7,091 nt of DNA from Methanothermococcus okinawensis (GCA_015661585.1 DQVU01000232.1:1-7091), one strand, 5' to 3'; positions 1 through 5,881 are shown, counted from the first letter of the stretch. Notes: a model not told the origin generated them from the sequence alone. Made by a program: numbers and translations.

Positions 1-93
1 AAAAAGTAGTGAAACCATTTAAAAAGGATAACTATTATTAGGAAACTCTATAATTATGAAATGATTTTATTCAGTTCTTTTTCAATGTTTAAT

Positions 94-126
94 AGTTTTT
101 TAATTCTTTTTTTATTTTTTTTATTC
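94..126 (+). terminator. T-rich tract, possible terminator of an upstream + gene
   Basis: Several runs of five or more T lie within about 30 bases on +. Archaeal RNA polymerase stops at such U-rich tracts without needing a hairpin. No coding sequence is visible to the left, so the gene it would serve is outside the window. This is inference from base composition only. Confidence 0.3.
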
Positions 127-192
127 TTGTAATAATTATTATTCTTTATCAGGATTTTCTAATGGGAAGTATGGTTTGAGAATTTTTTATTT

Positions 193-204
193 TACTATAA
201 ATAT
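193..204 (+). promoter_or_regulatory. Candidate TATA box for the KH protein gene
   Basis: ACTATAAATATC matches an archaeal TATA box. A transcript starting about 25 bases downstream (near 225) would leave a leader of about 75 bases containing the ribosome binding site. A second TATA-like stretch, TTATAAATAA at 266-275, would place the start within a few bases of the start codon and remove the ribosome binding site, so I prefer the first. No experimental support. Confidence 0.3.
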
Positions 205-301
205 CAATATCTCCAAGTGAATACTATTATACATTATTTTGATGGGAATTAATATTAAATAGTAATTATAAATAAATAACAAAAGATAAAAAAGTGAAAT
301 T

Positions 302-868
302 ATGATGGTAGGTAAGAATATAGAAGTTGTAAAGATACCAAAAGAGAGGATTGGAGTGTTAATTGGAAAAAAAGGAGAGGTAAAAAAGAAAATAGAGAGG
401 GAATTGGGAGTGCAAATTAAAATTAACCAGGATGGAGAAGTAACTATCTCCTCAACTAAGGATACGAAGGATCCACTGGCTCTATGGAAGGGAAGGGATA
501 TTGTAAAGGCGATAGGAAGAGGTTTTAACCCAGAAAAGGCTCTAAAATTACTCTCAGATGACTACGTCCTTGAGATTATAGATATATCAGATTATGCAAA
601 TACCTCTAACGCCCTTAGAAGGCTCAAAGGCAGAGTTATAGGTAGTGGCGGAAAATCGAGGAGGTACATCGAGGATCTGACAGATACCTACGTATCAGTT
701 TATGGAAAAACTGTGGCGATATTGGGAGAGTACGAATCTGTCCAGGTAGCCAAGGAGGCTGTCTATATGATTCTCAGGGGATCTTCCCATGCAAAGATGT
801 ACAAATTCCTGGAGAGTCACCGAAGGGAGATAAAGAGGAGAAGTATGGAACTCTGGAAGAAGAATTAA
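302..868 (+). CDS. Archaeal Dim2/Pno1-like KH domain RNA-binding protein
   Basis: A small RNA-binding protein of the archaeal Dim2 (Pno1/Krr1-like) family. By analogy with eukaryotic Dim2 it would bind the 3' end of 16S rRNA during small-subunit assembly; archaeal homologues are also linked to aIF2-alpha. Two KH domains are visible: the first with GKKG at residues 22-25 in a VLIGKKGEVKKKIE context, the second with GSGG at 114-117 in RVIGSGGKSRRYIEDLT. The family features RGFNPEKAL (73-81) and ILRGSSHAKMYKFLE (157-171) are present, and the tail is basic. Length of 188 residues is normal. Two tandem ATGs occur at 302 and 305. A weak site AAGTGA (292-297) sits 4 bases from the first and 7 from the second, so 305 may be the real start. 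Known genomes often place this gene near a RIO kinase; none is visible here. Confidence 0.92.
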   Translation: MMVGKNIEVVKIPKERIGVLIGKKGEVKKKIERELGVQIKINQDGEVTISSTKDTKDPLALWKGRDIVKAIGRGFNPEKALKLLSDDYVLEIIDISDYANTSNALRRLKGRVIGSGGKSRRYIEDLTDTYVSVYGKTVAILGEYESVQVAKEAVYMILRGSSHAKMYKFLESHRREIKRRSMELWKKN

Positions 869-901
869 TTAACCACCTTCAACATTTTATAGTTAGAAAG
901 A

Positions 902-1705
902 CTAACCTGTTCTTCTCATCTCCTTTATCTTCTTTATCAATAATCCCCTTCCACCCTCCACCGTAAGTTTTACACCCCTACTTTTGTATCTATTCCTCTC
1001 TTCCCCCTCCTTCTCTAATTCACCCTTACAAAGTGGACATTCTTTAACTAAGGTTAATACGGGGGAATCTATATTCATATCGAAAGTTTTTCCTAAAAAT
1101 CTCTTCCCAATTACATACACCTCTGCACTACTCTCCCTTGATGCCCTTGGCTTACTGATATAAACCTTTTTAAAGTAATTCCTAACAAGATCCACGTAAT
1201 CGTTGAATAGGTTGCCTTGGAATACCTTAACTACGAAATTGCCACCCTCCTTTAAAAGTTTAGTGGCTAATATAAGAGCCACTGTGGTAAGCTCTACAGA
1301 TCTACTGTGATCCACGTCCCAAACACCAGTTATATTTGGAGAGGCATCTGATATTACAACATCTGCCTTGGAAGGTAGATGGGAGAGTATCTTCCCTAAG
1401 GTTTCCCTCTTAGTCATATCCCCCCTGATGGTGATCACGTTATCGTAACCTAGTGGTTTAACACTCTGGAGATCTACACCTACTACAAATCCCCTCTCCC
1501 CTACTATAGATCTTACAGCCTGTAACCACCCTCCTGGAGCACATCCTAAATCTACAACAACATCACCTTCCTTTATAATCCTGAACTTCTCATTCAACTG
1601 TAGGAGTTTATATACAGCCCTGGAACGGTACTTGTTTTTCTTTGCAAGTTGATAGTATAAATCTTTCTTTCTCTGGAGTATCCATCTTTTATCCTTTCTT
1701 CCCAT
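902..1705 (-). CDS. rlmE: 23S rRNA uridine 2'-O-methyltransferase (RlmE/FtsJ family) with C-terminal extension
   Basis: A SAM-dependent Rossmann-fold methyltransferase that, in its family, methylates the 2'-OH of a universally conserved uridine in the 23S rRNA A-loop. The SAM loop VDLGCAPGGW is at 51-60 and VVGVDL at 74-79. The K-D-K-E catalytic set is complete: K33, D120 (VISDASPN), K160 (NFVVKVFQG) and E195 (SSAEVYVIG). The core ends near residue 205. About 60 further residues follow, with one CPLC pair (C223, C226), a charged linker and a basic end. E. coli RlmE lacks this tail; some haloarchaeal homologues carry a TRAM domain there, which I do not recognise here. The start is firm: AAAGGAGGTA (1711-1720) lies just upstream. 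It is the last gene of a four-gene - strand cluster, 18 bases after tsaC, and converges on the KH gene. Confidence 0.95.
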   Translation of the reverse strand: MGRKDKRWILQRKKDLYYQLAKKNKYRSRAVYKLLQLNEKFRIIKEGDVVVDLGCAPGGWLQAVRSIVGERGFVVGVDLQSVKPLGYDNVITIRGDMTKRETLGKILSHLPSKADVVISDASPNITGVWDVDHSRSVELTTVALILATKLLKEGGNFVVKVFQGNLFNDYVDLVRNYFKKVYISKPRASRESSAEVYVIGKRFLGKTFDMNIDSPVLTLVKECPLCKGELEKEGEERNRYKSRGVKLTVEGGRGLLIKKIKEMRRTG

Positions 1706-1723
1706 AATATTACCTCCTTTGTT

Positions 1724-2344
1724 TTATTCCTCTTCCACTACCCTCTCTATTTCCTCGAAATCCACTACTCCCTCCCTTATAAGTTCCACCTTACCATCCA
1801 CAACCTTGATTACAGTGGAGGGCTTTCTATAGGGACATACTCCTGTATCTATTATTAAATCTACTCTCTCTTTTATTCTATCATCTATCTCCTCAAAGGA
1901 TGTTGGTGGCCTCTCCCCACTTATATTTGCACTTGTGGCAGTTAGTGGTACTATAGAGAGTTCCCTTATTATATCACTCTTTGGTACCCTTATACCGACG
2001 TAATCTTTTGATAGGACATCTGGAATAATGTCCTTTTTCTTCAGTACTATAGTCAGGGGGCCAGGGAGGAATCTCTCTACAATCTTTCTACCTACATCAT
2101 CCAGGTAGGCGTATCTCTCAATATCTCCCGTACTTCTCAGAAAGATAGATACAGGTTTGCCCCTCTCCCTCTCCTTTATATTATACACCCTCTCAAGGGC
2201 AGATTCATCTAAGGCATTTGCACATAAACCGTATAGTGTGTCTGTCCCACAGATGAATACCTTACCCTCTAGTATAATCTTTTTAATATAGTGGAAGTGT
2301 CTCCTCAACTCCTCAAGTGTCCTTATCTTCAGTACCTTTACCAT
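1724..2344 (-). CDS. tsaC: L-threonylcarbamoyladenylate synthase (TsaC/YrdC/Sua5 type)
   Basis: Catalyses the first step of tRNA t6A37 formation, joining threonine, bicarbonate and ATP into threonylcarbamoyl-AMP; Kae1 in the KEOPS complex then transfers the group to ANN-decoding tRNAs. YrdC-fold signatures are present: GTDTLYGL (33-40), KERERGKPVSIF with the KxR pair (57-68), FLPGPLTIVL (92-101), VGIRVPKSD (116-124), TATSANISG with S138 and N140 (135-143), and PSTVIK (175-180). At 206 residues it is the short TsaC form and lacks the extra C-terminal Sua5 domain of longer archaeal and yeast proteins. The ATG follows the ribosome binding site AGGTGG (2349-2354). The gap to the phosphorylase stop is 11 bases and to rlmE 18 bases, so the three are probably co-transcribed. 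The closely related YciO group cannot be fully excluded. Confidence 0.92.
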   Translation of the reverse strand: MVKVLKIRTLEELRRHFHYIKKIILEGKVFICGTDTLYGLCANALDESALERVYNIKERERGKPVSIFLRSTGDIERYAYLDDVGRKIVERFLPGPLTIVLKKKDIIPDVLSKDYVGIRVPKSDIIRELSIVPLTATSANISGERPPTSFEEIDDRIKERVDLIIDTGVCPYRKPSTVIKVVDGKVELIREGVVDFEEIERVVEEE

Positions 2345-2355
2345 ACTTCCACCTT

Positions 2356-3123
2356 CTATTTAACAGTACCATACTCCAAAGCCATAGAACATTGGCAGTT
2401 TTTTTCCCTACTAAGGGAGTATTCTATGAAATCCTCCACTATATTTACTAACTTCTTTTCTACCTTCTTTATAATTTCAAAAACCTCATCTACAGTTAGT
2501 TTACTTTTAGATATCCCTGCAGCGTAGTTTGTCACGGTACAGAGTGAGGCATAGCATAACCCCAACTCCTTCGCAAGTACTACCTCAGGATAACCTGTCA
2601 TACCCACAACATCCCCCAAGGTCCTGTAGAATCTTATCTCAGACTTCGTCTCAAACCTTGGTCCCTCTGTACAGATATATACCCCTTCACTGTACTGATA
2701 ACCCCTTTTATTTAGTATCTCTCTTAGGATATTCACAACCTCTGGACAGTAAGGTTCCGAGAGATCTATATGTACTACCTTACCGCCTTCACCGTCGTAG
2801 TAGGTAGATATTCTATTCTTAGTGAATTCCATAAAGTCTTGAGGTATAAAGAAGGTCCCAGGTTTAATATGCTCCTTTAAAGAGCCAACGGAATTTATAC
2901 TTAAGACCCTTTCCACCCCTAACATCTTCAATGCATATATATTAGCCCTGTAGTTTATCCTGTGGGGTGGGATACTGTGATTCAAACCATGTCTAAACAG
3001 TAGTACTATCCCATCTTTCCTGTCTATCAGTACCTTTACCTTCCCGTACTTGGTGTTTATTACTTCCTCTTTACCCTTCCTTAGAACTGAAGATAACCCA
3101 GTTCCCCCTATTATACCTATTAT
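2356..3123 (-). CDS. S-methyl-5'-thioinosine/5'-thioadenosine phosphorylase, apparent ATA start
   Basis: A trimeric-type nucleoside phosphorylase (MTAP/PNP family) that cleaves the methylthionucleoside left by SAM-using enzymes, releasing purine and methylthioribose-1-phosphate. Counting the ATA at 3121-3123 as residue 1, the phosphate loop GGTGL is at 6-10, FRHG at 43-46, IPPHRINYRANI at 51-62, EGPRFET at 153-159, MTGYPE at 175-180 and TNYAAG at 198-203. N199 followed by AAG, instead of the Asp residues that read adenine in human MTAP, suggests a 6-oxopurine (methylthioinosine) substrate; from memory, the Methanocaldococcus homologue has that activity. C243-Q-C245 near the end resembles the CXC motif of heat-stable archaeal family members. 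No ATG, GTG or TTG lies between the in-frame TGA of tfx and GGTGL. The first in-frame standard start (TTG at 2983-2985) would delete the phosphate loop. Length of 255 residues fits the family. Confidence 0.88.
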   Translation of the reverse strand: MIGIIGGTGLSSVLRKGKEEVINTKYGKVKVLIDRKDGIVLLFRHGLNHSIPPHRINYRANIYALKMLGVERVLSINSVGSLKEHIKPGTFFIPQDFMEFTKNRISTYYDGEGGKVVHIDLSEPYCPEVVNILREILNKRGYQYSEGVYICTEGPRFETKSEIRFYRTLGDVVGMTGYPEVVLAKELGLCYASLCTVTNYAAGISKSKLTVDEVFEIIKKVEKKLVNIVEDFIEYSLSREKNCQCSMALEYGTVK

Positions 3124-3126
3124 ACT

Positions 3127-3134
3127 ATCACCTC
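3127..3134 (-). promoter_or_regulatory. Ribosome binding site of the phosphorylase gene, deciding an ATA start
   Basis: Read on -, GAGGTGAT is a strong match to the anti-Shine-Dalgarno end of archaeal 16S rRNA. It overlaps the TGA stop of tfx (3133-3135). Three bases after it comes ATA (3121-3123), then a second ATA (3118-3120), and the conserved sequence GIIGGTG follows. The placement supports fresh initiation here instead of read-through of the TGA. Confidence 0.65.
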
Positions 3135-3558
3135 ACTCCTCTTGTAGAGTTTTACAATCTAGGAGAGAGATATCCCCATCCTCCAAGACGCTTACAACAA
3201 AAGGTTTTTTGACAATTCTTTTTTCTATATTATCTTTCATATTTCTATATATGAGATCTATCAACTCCAAAGAGTTATATTTTACATGGATATTCAGCTT
3301 ATTAGATTCTTCGTATACCATCTTGGGAATTTGAAATACATCTGTACCTTCTTTAACAGTCAATCTTAGAGGTGCAATTATACTTTCATATATCTTCAAG
3401 GTATTTTTTGCCTTCTCGATATTTTCCTTAGCTCTTTTCTCTATCATACATATATTTGCCTTGGTGGTATTCATTAAATTGGCTATCTCCTCCAAGGTTA
3501 AACCTTTCCTCCGTAGTTTCAATACCTTTATCTGTGTATCTGTTAGGAAGGATTCCAT
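3133..3558 (-). CDS. tfx: Tfx family helix-turn-helix DNA-binding protein
   Basis: A 141-residue protein of the Tfx family. The founding member, from Methanothermobacter, binds DNA near the promoter of the molybdenum formylmethanofuran dehydrogenase operon. The N-terminus is the family's helix-turn-helix: FLTDTQIKVLKLRRKGLTLE, continuing through IANLMNTTKANICMIEKRA, residues 4 to 43, followed by an amphipathic helix ENIEKAKNTLKIYE (45-58). The C-terminal half (about 60-135) is the family's own domain, without a motif I can assign a function. The ATG is preceded only by a weak site (AAAGGGAT). It is the first gene of the - strand cluster; its TGA is 9 bases before the apparent start of the phosphorylase and in the same frame. 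The target regulon is not visible here: no formylmethanofuran dehydrogenase genes are in the window. Confidence 0.9.
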   Translation of the reverse strand: MESFLTDTQIKVLKLRRKGLTLEEIANLMNTTKANICMIEKRAKENIEKAKNTLKIYESIIAPLRLTVKEGTDVFQIPKMVYEESNKLNIHVKYNSLELIDLIYRNMKDNIEKRIVKKPFVVSVLEDGDISLLDCKTLQEE

Positions 3559-3594
3559 GATATCCCTTTAATTTTAATTTATTTTAATCTTTTT

Positions 3595-3610
3595 AATAAC
3601 ATTATAATAA
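3595..3610 (-). promoter_or_regulatory. Weak candidate TATA box for the tfx cluster
   Basis: On - the stretch reads TTATTATAATGTTA. A start about 25 bases downstream would give a leader of roughly 20 bases before the tfx ATG. The match is modest and the surroundings are all A/T, so it may be chance. The conserved box at 3911-3925, further upstream, is an alternative promoter giving a long structured leader. Confidence 0.2.
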
Positions 3611-3679
3611 GAATAAAAGATAATGGAAAAGTTGTTAAAAATAAAAGAAAGTATAAACTCTACCCTCTACCCCCTGAAA

Positions 3680-3741
3680 TATTGGAGTAAGGAATGATCC
3701 TCTGAATATCTCCAATACAACTTCTTTATCTTAGTATTCAG
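3680..3741. repeat. Cluster of inverted repeats next to the first element copy
   Basis: TATTGGAG (3680-3687) pairs with CTCCAATA (3710-3717), and CTGAATA (3702-3708) pairs with TATTCAG (3735-3741). The two stems interleave and cannot both form. The right arm, extended as TTAGTATTCAG (3731-3741), is also an exact 11-base inverted match to CTGAATACTAA (3784-3794) in the 5' arm of the repeated element. The region is slightly richer in G+C than its surroundings. Confidence 0.5.
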
Positions 3742-3780
3742 GAAAGATTCTGAGATATAGTTTTACCTATTTTTATTAAT

Positions 3781-3953
3781 TTTCTGAATACTAAAATATA
3801 TGAGGGAAAATTCTGTTATGATATAAAGGATATCGACGTTGTCGTTAGAAGGTAATAAAGTCACCTCTGTTACGGAGAATTCCTCCTCCCATATTCGGAA
3901 GTAGGGAGGAGATATATTTATATTCAGGGTAAATAGAGTTTTTTATTTTTTAA
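3781..3953 (+). repeat. Repeated hairpin element, copy 1 (possible structured RNA with T-rich tail)
   Basis: 5' arm TTTCTGAATACTAAAATAT (3781-3799) continues into GAGGGAAAATTCT (3802-3814). The 3' arm runs 3876-3900. Outer stem: 3782-3790 with 3892-3900, nine pairs including one G-T. Inner stem: GGAA..TTCT with AGAATTCC (3876-3883). Between the stems the 5' side keeps the one-sided bulge CTAAAATATAT. After the hairpin come GATATATTTATATTC (3911-3925) and AGAGTTTTTTATTTTTTAA (3935-3953). The last two blocks are identical in copy 2. The enclosed 61 bases differ between copies and include a small CGAC-GTT-GTCG hairpin (3834-3844). Read on +, the T-rich tail would be a terminator; read on -, the AT box would be a TATA box. 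Strand is therefore uncertain. Confidence 0.7.
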
Positions 3954-3972
3954 ATTTTTTTTATCTTATTAT

Positions 3973-3984
3973 TTTTATATATAG
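3973..3984 (+). promoter_or_regulatory. TATA-like sequence on +
   Basis: TTTTTATATATA is close to the strong methanococcal TATA consensus. A start about 25 bases on (near 4005) would make a + transcript across 4005-4140 that ends in the T-rich tract near 4130, with a short hairpin AAGGATT/AATCTT (4065-4071 with 4078-4083). I recognise no RNA family there. AT-rich background makes a chance match possible. Confidence 0.3.
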
Positions 3985-4003
3985 TCATTATAGTGAAACA
4001 CAA

Positions 4004-4056
4004 ACATTATAATAAAAATATAATAAAAATAACAATAAAAAAGTGTAAAAAAACCC
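4004..4056 (-). terminator. T-rich tract on -, possible end of the RecJ transcript
   Basis: The + strand is a run of A-rich words (ATAAAAATATAATAAAAAT and a run of seven A near 4047-4053), which is several U-rich runs in a - strand transcript. It is the first strong one reached downstream of the RecJ stop codon, about 300 bases on, implying a long 3' untranslated region that contains the hairpins at 4212-4261. Inference from composition. Confidence 0.35.
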
Positions 4057-4204
4057 TTAAGAAGAAGGATTAACAGAAATCTTACCTACTTCTCCAGTAC
4101 TCAATGTAGCCTAGGGATAAAGGTTATATTTTACTTTTTTATCTGTTATATTCTTTATTTAATTTTAATTGTTCTTTTTATCATATTTTTATTTACAAAT
4201 GTTG

Positions 4205-4350
4205 ATCCAACCTTCTGTACCAGAAGAACTCACTGGAGTAATTACTCAGTGTTGTGCAACAAAAATAGATGTAGAGAAAAGCCACCTCCTTGGAATGTTC
4301 CTGAATACTGGAAAAAAGAGCGAATTCAGACTAAACGGAATTAGTATTAT
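4205..4350. other. Hairpin-rich, G+C-elevated segment beside the RecJ 3' end (possible structured RNA)
   Basis: Three short inverted repeats lie back to back: CTTCTG-TAC-CAGAAG (4212-4226, six perfect pairs); CACT-g-GAGT-AATT-ACTC-AGTG (4231-4251, eight pairs and one bulged G); TGTTG-TG-CAACA (4250-4261). GGAATGTTCC (4292-4301) and CTGAAT/ATTCAG (4301-4306 with 4324-4329) follow. G+C is clearly higher than in the flanking noncoding DNA, a known hallmark of functional RNA in AT-rich thermophiles. A 61-codon frame from ATG 4199 exists on + but has no ribosome binding site, no recognisable product, and runs into the RecJ gene. Could also be a RecJ 3' untranslated structure or the remnant of a mobile element. 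Confidence 0.4.
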
Positions 4351-4355
4351 AACAG

Positions 4356-5777
4356 TTAAAGCCTATCTTCTATATATCTTATGAAATCTTCTTTATGGGG
4401 TATATAGGCACCACAGGCGAATCTATGTCCTCCTCCAATACCTCCCACCTTCATAGATGCGTAACTTATAGCATCTGCAAGGTTGATATCCTCGGCAAAG
4501 GTTAGTAGTTTTGGACATCTTCCAGATACCTTATATCCATCATCCCTCTCCTTTATGGCGAATATGGGTTTCTTCCAATCTACGTCCTCTATCGAATAAC
4601 TCATCCCTGCCACAATACCAACTATACCCTCCTCCACCTTCTTCCTTTCTATTTCAAAGTACTGGAATTTCTCCCTTTGTACAATCTCCACGTTATCCCT
4701 TATATATTTCAGAGCCTTGAATAGATTCTTCTTATGTCTATTCAACATATATAACATCCTCCTGTAGTATCTTCCCCTATCCCCTTTCAGTACCTCTAAA
4801 GGAGTCTCATAATCCCCATACCTGGAGCAGGCATTTATACATGTTGAGAACTCCTCTAAGTTTCTCAGAGGTGTCATTACCATCTCTCCCCTGAACTCAT
4901 AGCTCATACCAAATATTACCTTGGGAAGATACTTTATCCAGGATAAGGGGACGTACTTGTTACACCTACTTAGAAACTCACTTCCAATAGCCCTCTTCTC
5001 CTCAAAGGATAGATTACAGATTGGTTCTCTAGGGTCTATCTCTAAGTTGTACCTTCTATTCACCGTTTTTACAAAGTTCAATATCCTTGAATCATTGTTC
5101 ATAAGGTCTGTTCTCACATCTGTAAAGTATCTTATAGATACAAACATAGGTCTGGTGTGTTTGCCGTAGAATTGAAGATCTGGAAACTCTAAGATATCCC
5201 CTCTAACTTTGGCATCCTCCAGTATCTCTCTATTCATCCCTACGAAACCTCCCCCTAAGTTTTGAATATCCCCCACTGCACCTAATATGGCGTACTTTGC
5301 CAGGTCTGTATAGTTGGGATTACACAACTTGGCAAATTTATAGGCTACCCCCGCCCCACAGATCTCTCTTCCCCCATCTAAGTTGTCATTCCAGGGATTC
5401 ACATGGATTATATTATCAGGGGTCTTACTGTAGGCAGGTATATGGTGATCCAGTATAATTATACTGTGATCTCTACTATTCCATAGGTTATACTCCTTCA
5501 TCTTTTCATTTATAAGGTTAATCTGCCCACTACCTAAATCTGCAAAGATTATCACGTTGTATTCTTTAAAAGGAATACTCTCCACAGTCTCCATGTTAAG
5601 TTGTTTTAGAAATCTAAACTCCCCCTCTATATTTAACCTGTTAAATAACTCCTCTAAGATAACCCTTGATGTAATACCGTCTGTATCAACATGAGTACAT
5701 ACCAGTATATTTCCGTCCTTGTTTTTCATCAGTGCTTCAACGGCTCTCCTTAGTTGAAATTCTATGGTAGTTTCCAT
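4356..5777 (-). CDS. Archaeal RecJ-like single-strand exonuclease (DHH/DHHA1 family)
   Basis: A DHH-superfamily metal-dependent phosphoesterase of the archaeal RecJ/GAN group, which degrades single-stranded DNA in repair and, in some archaea, associates with the GINS-MCM replisome. A Methanocaldococcus homologue is reported to complement E. coli recJ. Metal ligands are complete: HVDTDG (29-34, motif I), FADLGSG (78-84, motif II), LDHH (109-112, the DHH triad) and AVGDI (167-171, motif IV). The C-terminal DHHA1 substrate-binding domain ends in GIGGGHRFACGA (446-457). Length of 473 residues is normal; no OB fold of the bacterial type is obvious. The ATG follows the ribosome binding site AGGTG (5785-5789) with a 7-base spacer. 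It is a single-gene unit between two long noncoding regions, each holding one copy of the repeated hairpin element. Which RecJ paralogue it is (methanococci have two) I cannot tell. Confidence 0.93.
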   Translation of the reverse strand: METTIEFQLRRAVEALMKNKDGNILVCTHVDTDGITSRVILEELFNRLNIEGEFRFLKQLNMETVESIPFKEYNVIIFADLGSGQINLINEKMKEYNLWNSRDHSIIILDHHIPAYSKTPDNIIHVNPWNDNLDGGREICGAGVAYKFAKLCNPNYTDLAKYAILGAVGDIQNLGGGFVGMNREILEDAKVRGDILEFPDLQFYGKHTRPMFVSIRYFTDVRTDLMNNDSRILNFVKTVNRRYNLEIDPREPICNLSFEEKRAIGSEFLSRCNKYVPLSWIKYLPKVIFGMSYEFRGEMVMTPLRNLEEFSTCINACSRYGDYETPLEVLKGDRGRYYRRMLYMLNRHKKNLFKALKYIRDNVEIVQREKFQYFEIERKKVEEGIVGIVAGMSYSIEDVDWKKPIFAIKERDDGYKVSGRCPKLLTFAEDINLADAISYASMKVGGIGGGHRFACGAYIPHKEDFIRYIEDRL

Positions 5778-5881
5778 ATTTTAACACCTGATTTTAGATA
5801 ATACTTATATTCCTTAAAAGAGATAACATTAAAAATTACAAATGGGACCTTCCCCTCAAGAGTAGTAATTATAACAATAAA

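Larger units (their letters stand above)
1..301. other. Noncoding AT-rich region upstream of the KH protein gene
   Basis: I see no convincing gene here on either strand. The first part is very T-rich on + (about 94-126), as expected at the end of a + transcript from a gene left of the window. The second part holds TATA-like sequences for the KH gene. At 219-250 the strand reads GAATACTA, a 13-base gap, then TGATGGGAATT. This resembles the 5' arm of the repeated hairpin element described at 3781 and 5983, but no matching 3' arm follows, so I do not call it a copy. Confidence 0.6.
3559..4355. other. Long noncoding region between tfx and the RecJ-like gene
   Basis: About 800 bases without a believable protein gene, in a genome that otherwise packs genes 9-33 bases apart. 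It holds, in order: a possible tfx promoter, a hairpin cluster (3680-3741), the first copy of the repeated element (3781-3953), a strong TATA-like sequence on + (3973-3984), an A-rich stretch that is T-rich on - (about 4004-4056) and could end the RecJ transcript, a small hairpin (4065-4083), a T-rich tract on + (about 4128-4195), and a hairpin-rich segment (4205-4350). Confidence 0.7.

Noticed and set aside
869..901. A hairpin terminator between the convergent KH and rlmE genes.
   Set aside because: The 33-base gap has no stem and only a run of four T on +, so no terminator can be supported.
3133..3135. The tfx TGA is in frame with the phosphorylase and could be read through (selenocysteine or fusion).
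   Set aside because: A ribosome binding site overlaps the TGA and sits at the right distance from the next gene. Tfx ends at its normal family length, and nothing like a selenoprotein active site surrounds the codon. Fresh initiation at ATA explains the data better.
3781..3953. The element as an archaeal SECIS, tRNA or CRISPR unit.
   Set aside because: No selenoprotein gene is adjacent, there is no tRNA T-loop consensus, and two copies 2.2 kb apart with different interiors are not a CRISPR array.
4169..4384. A 61-71-codon frame on + between the noncoding region and the RecJ 3' end.
   Set aside because: No ribosome binding site at TTG 4169 or ATG 4199, no recognisable domain, antisense overlap with RecJ, and the sequence is better explained by its inverted repeats.
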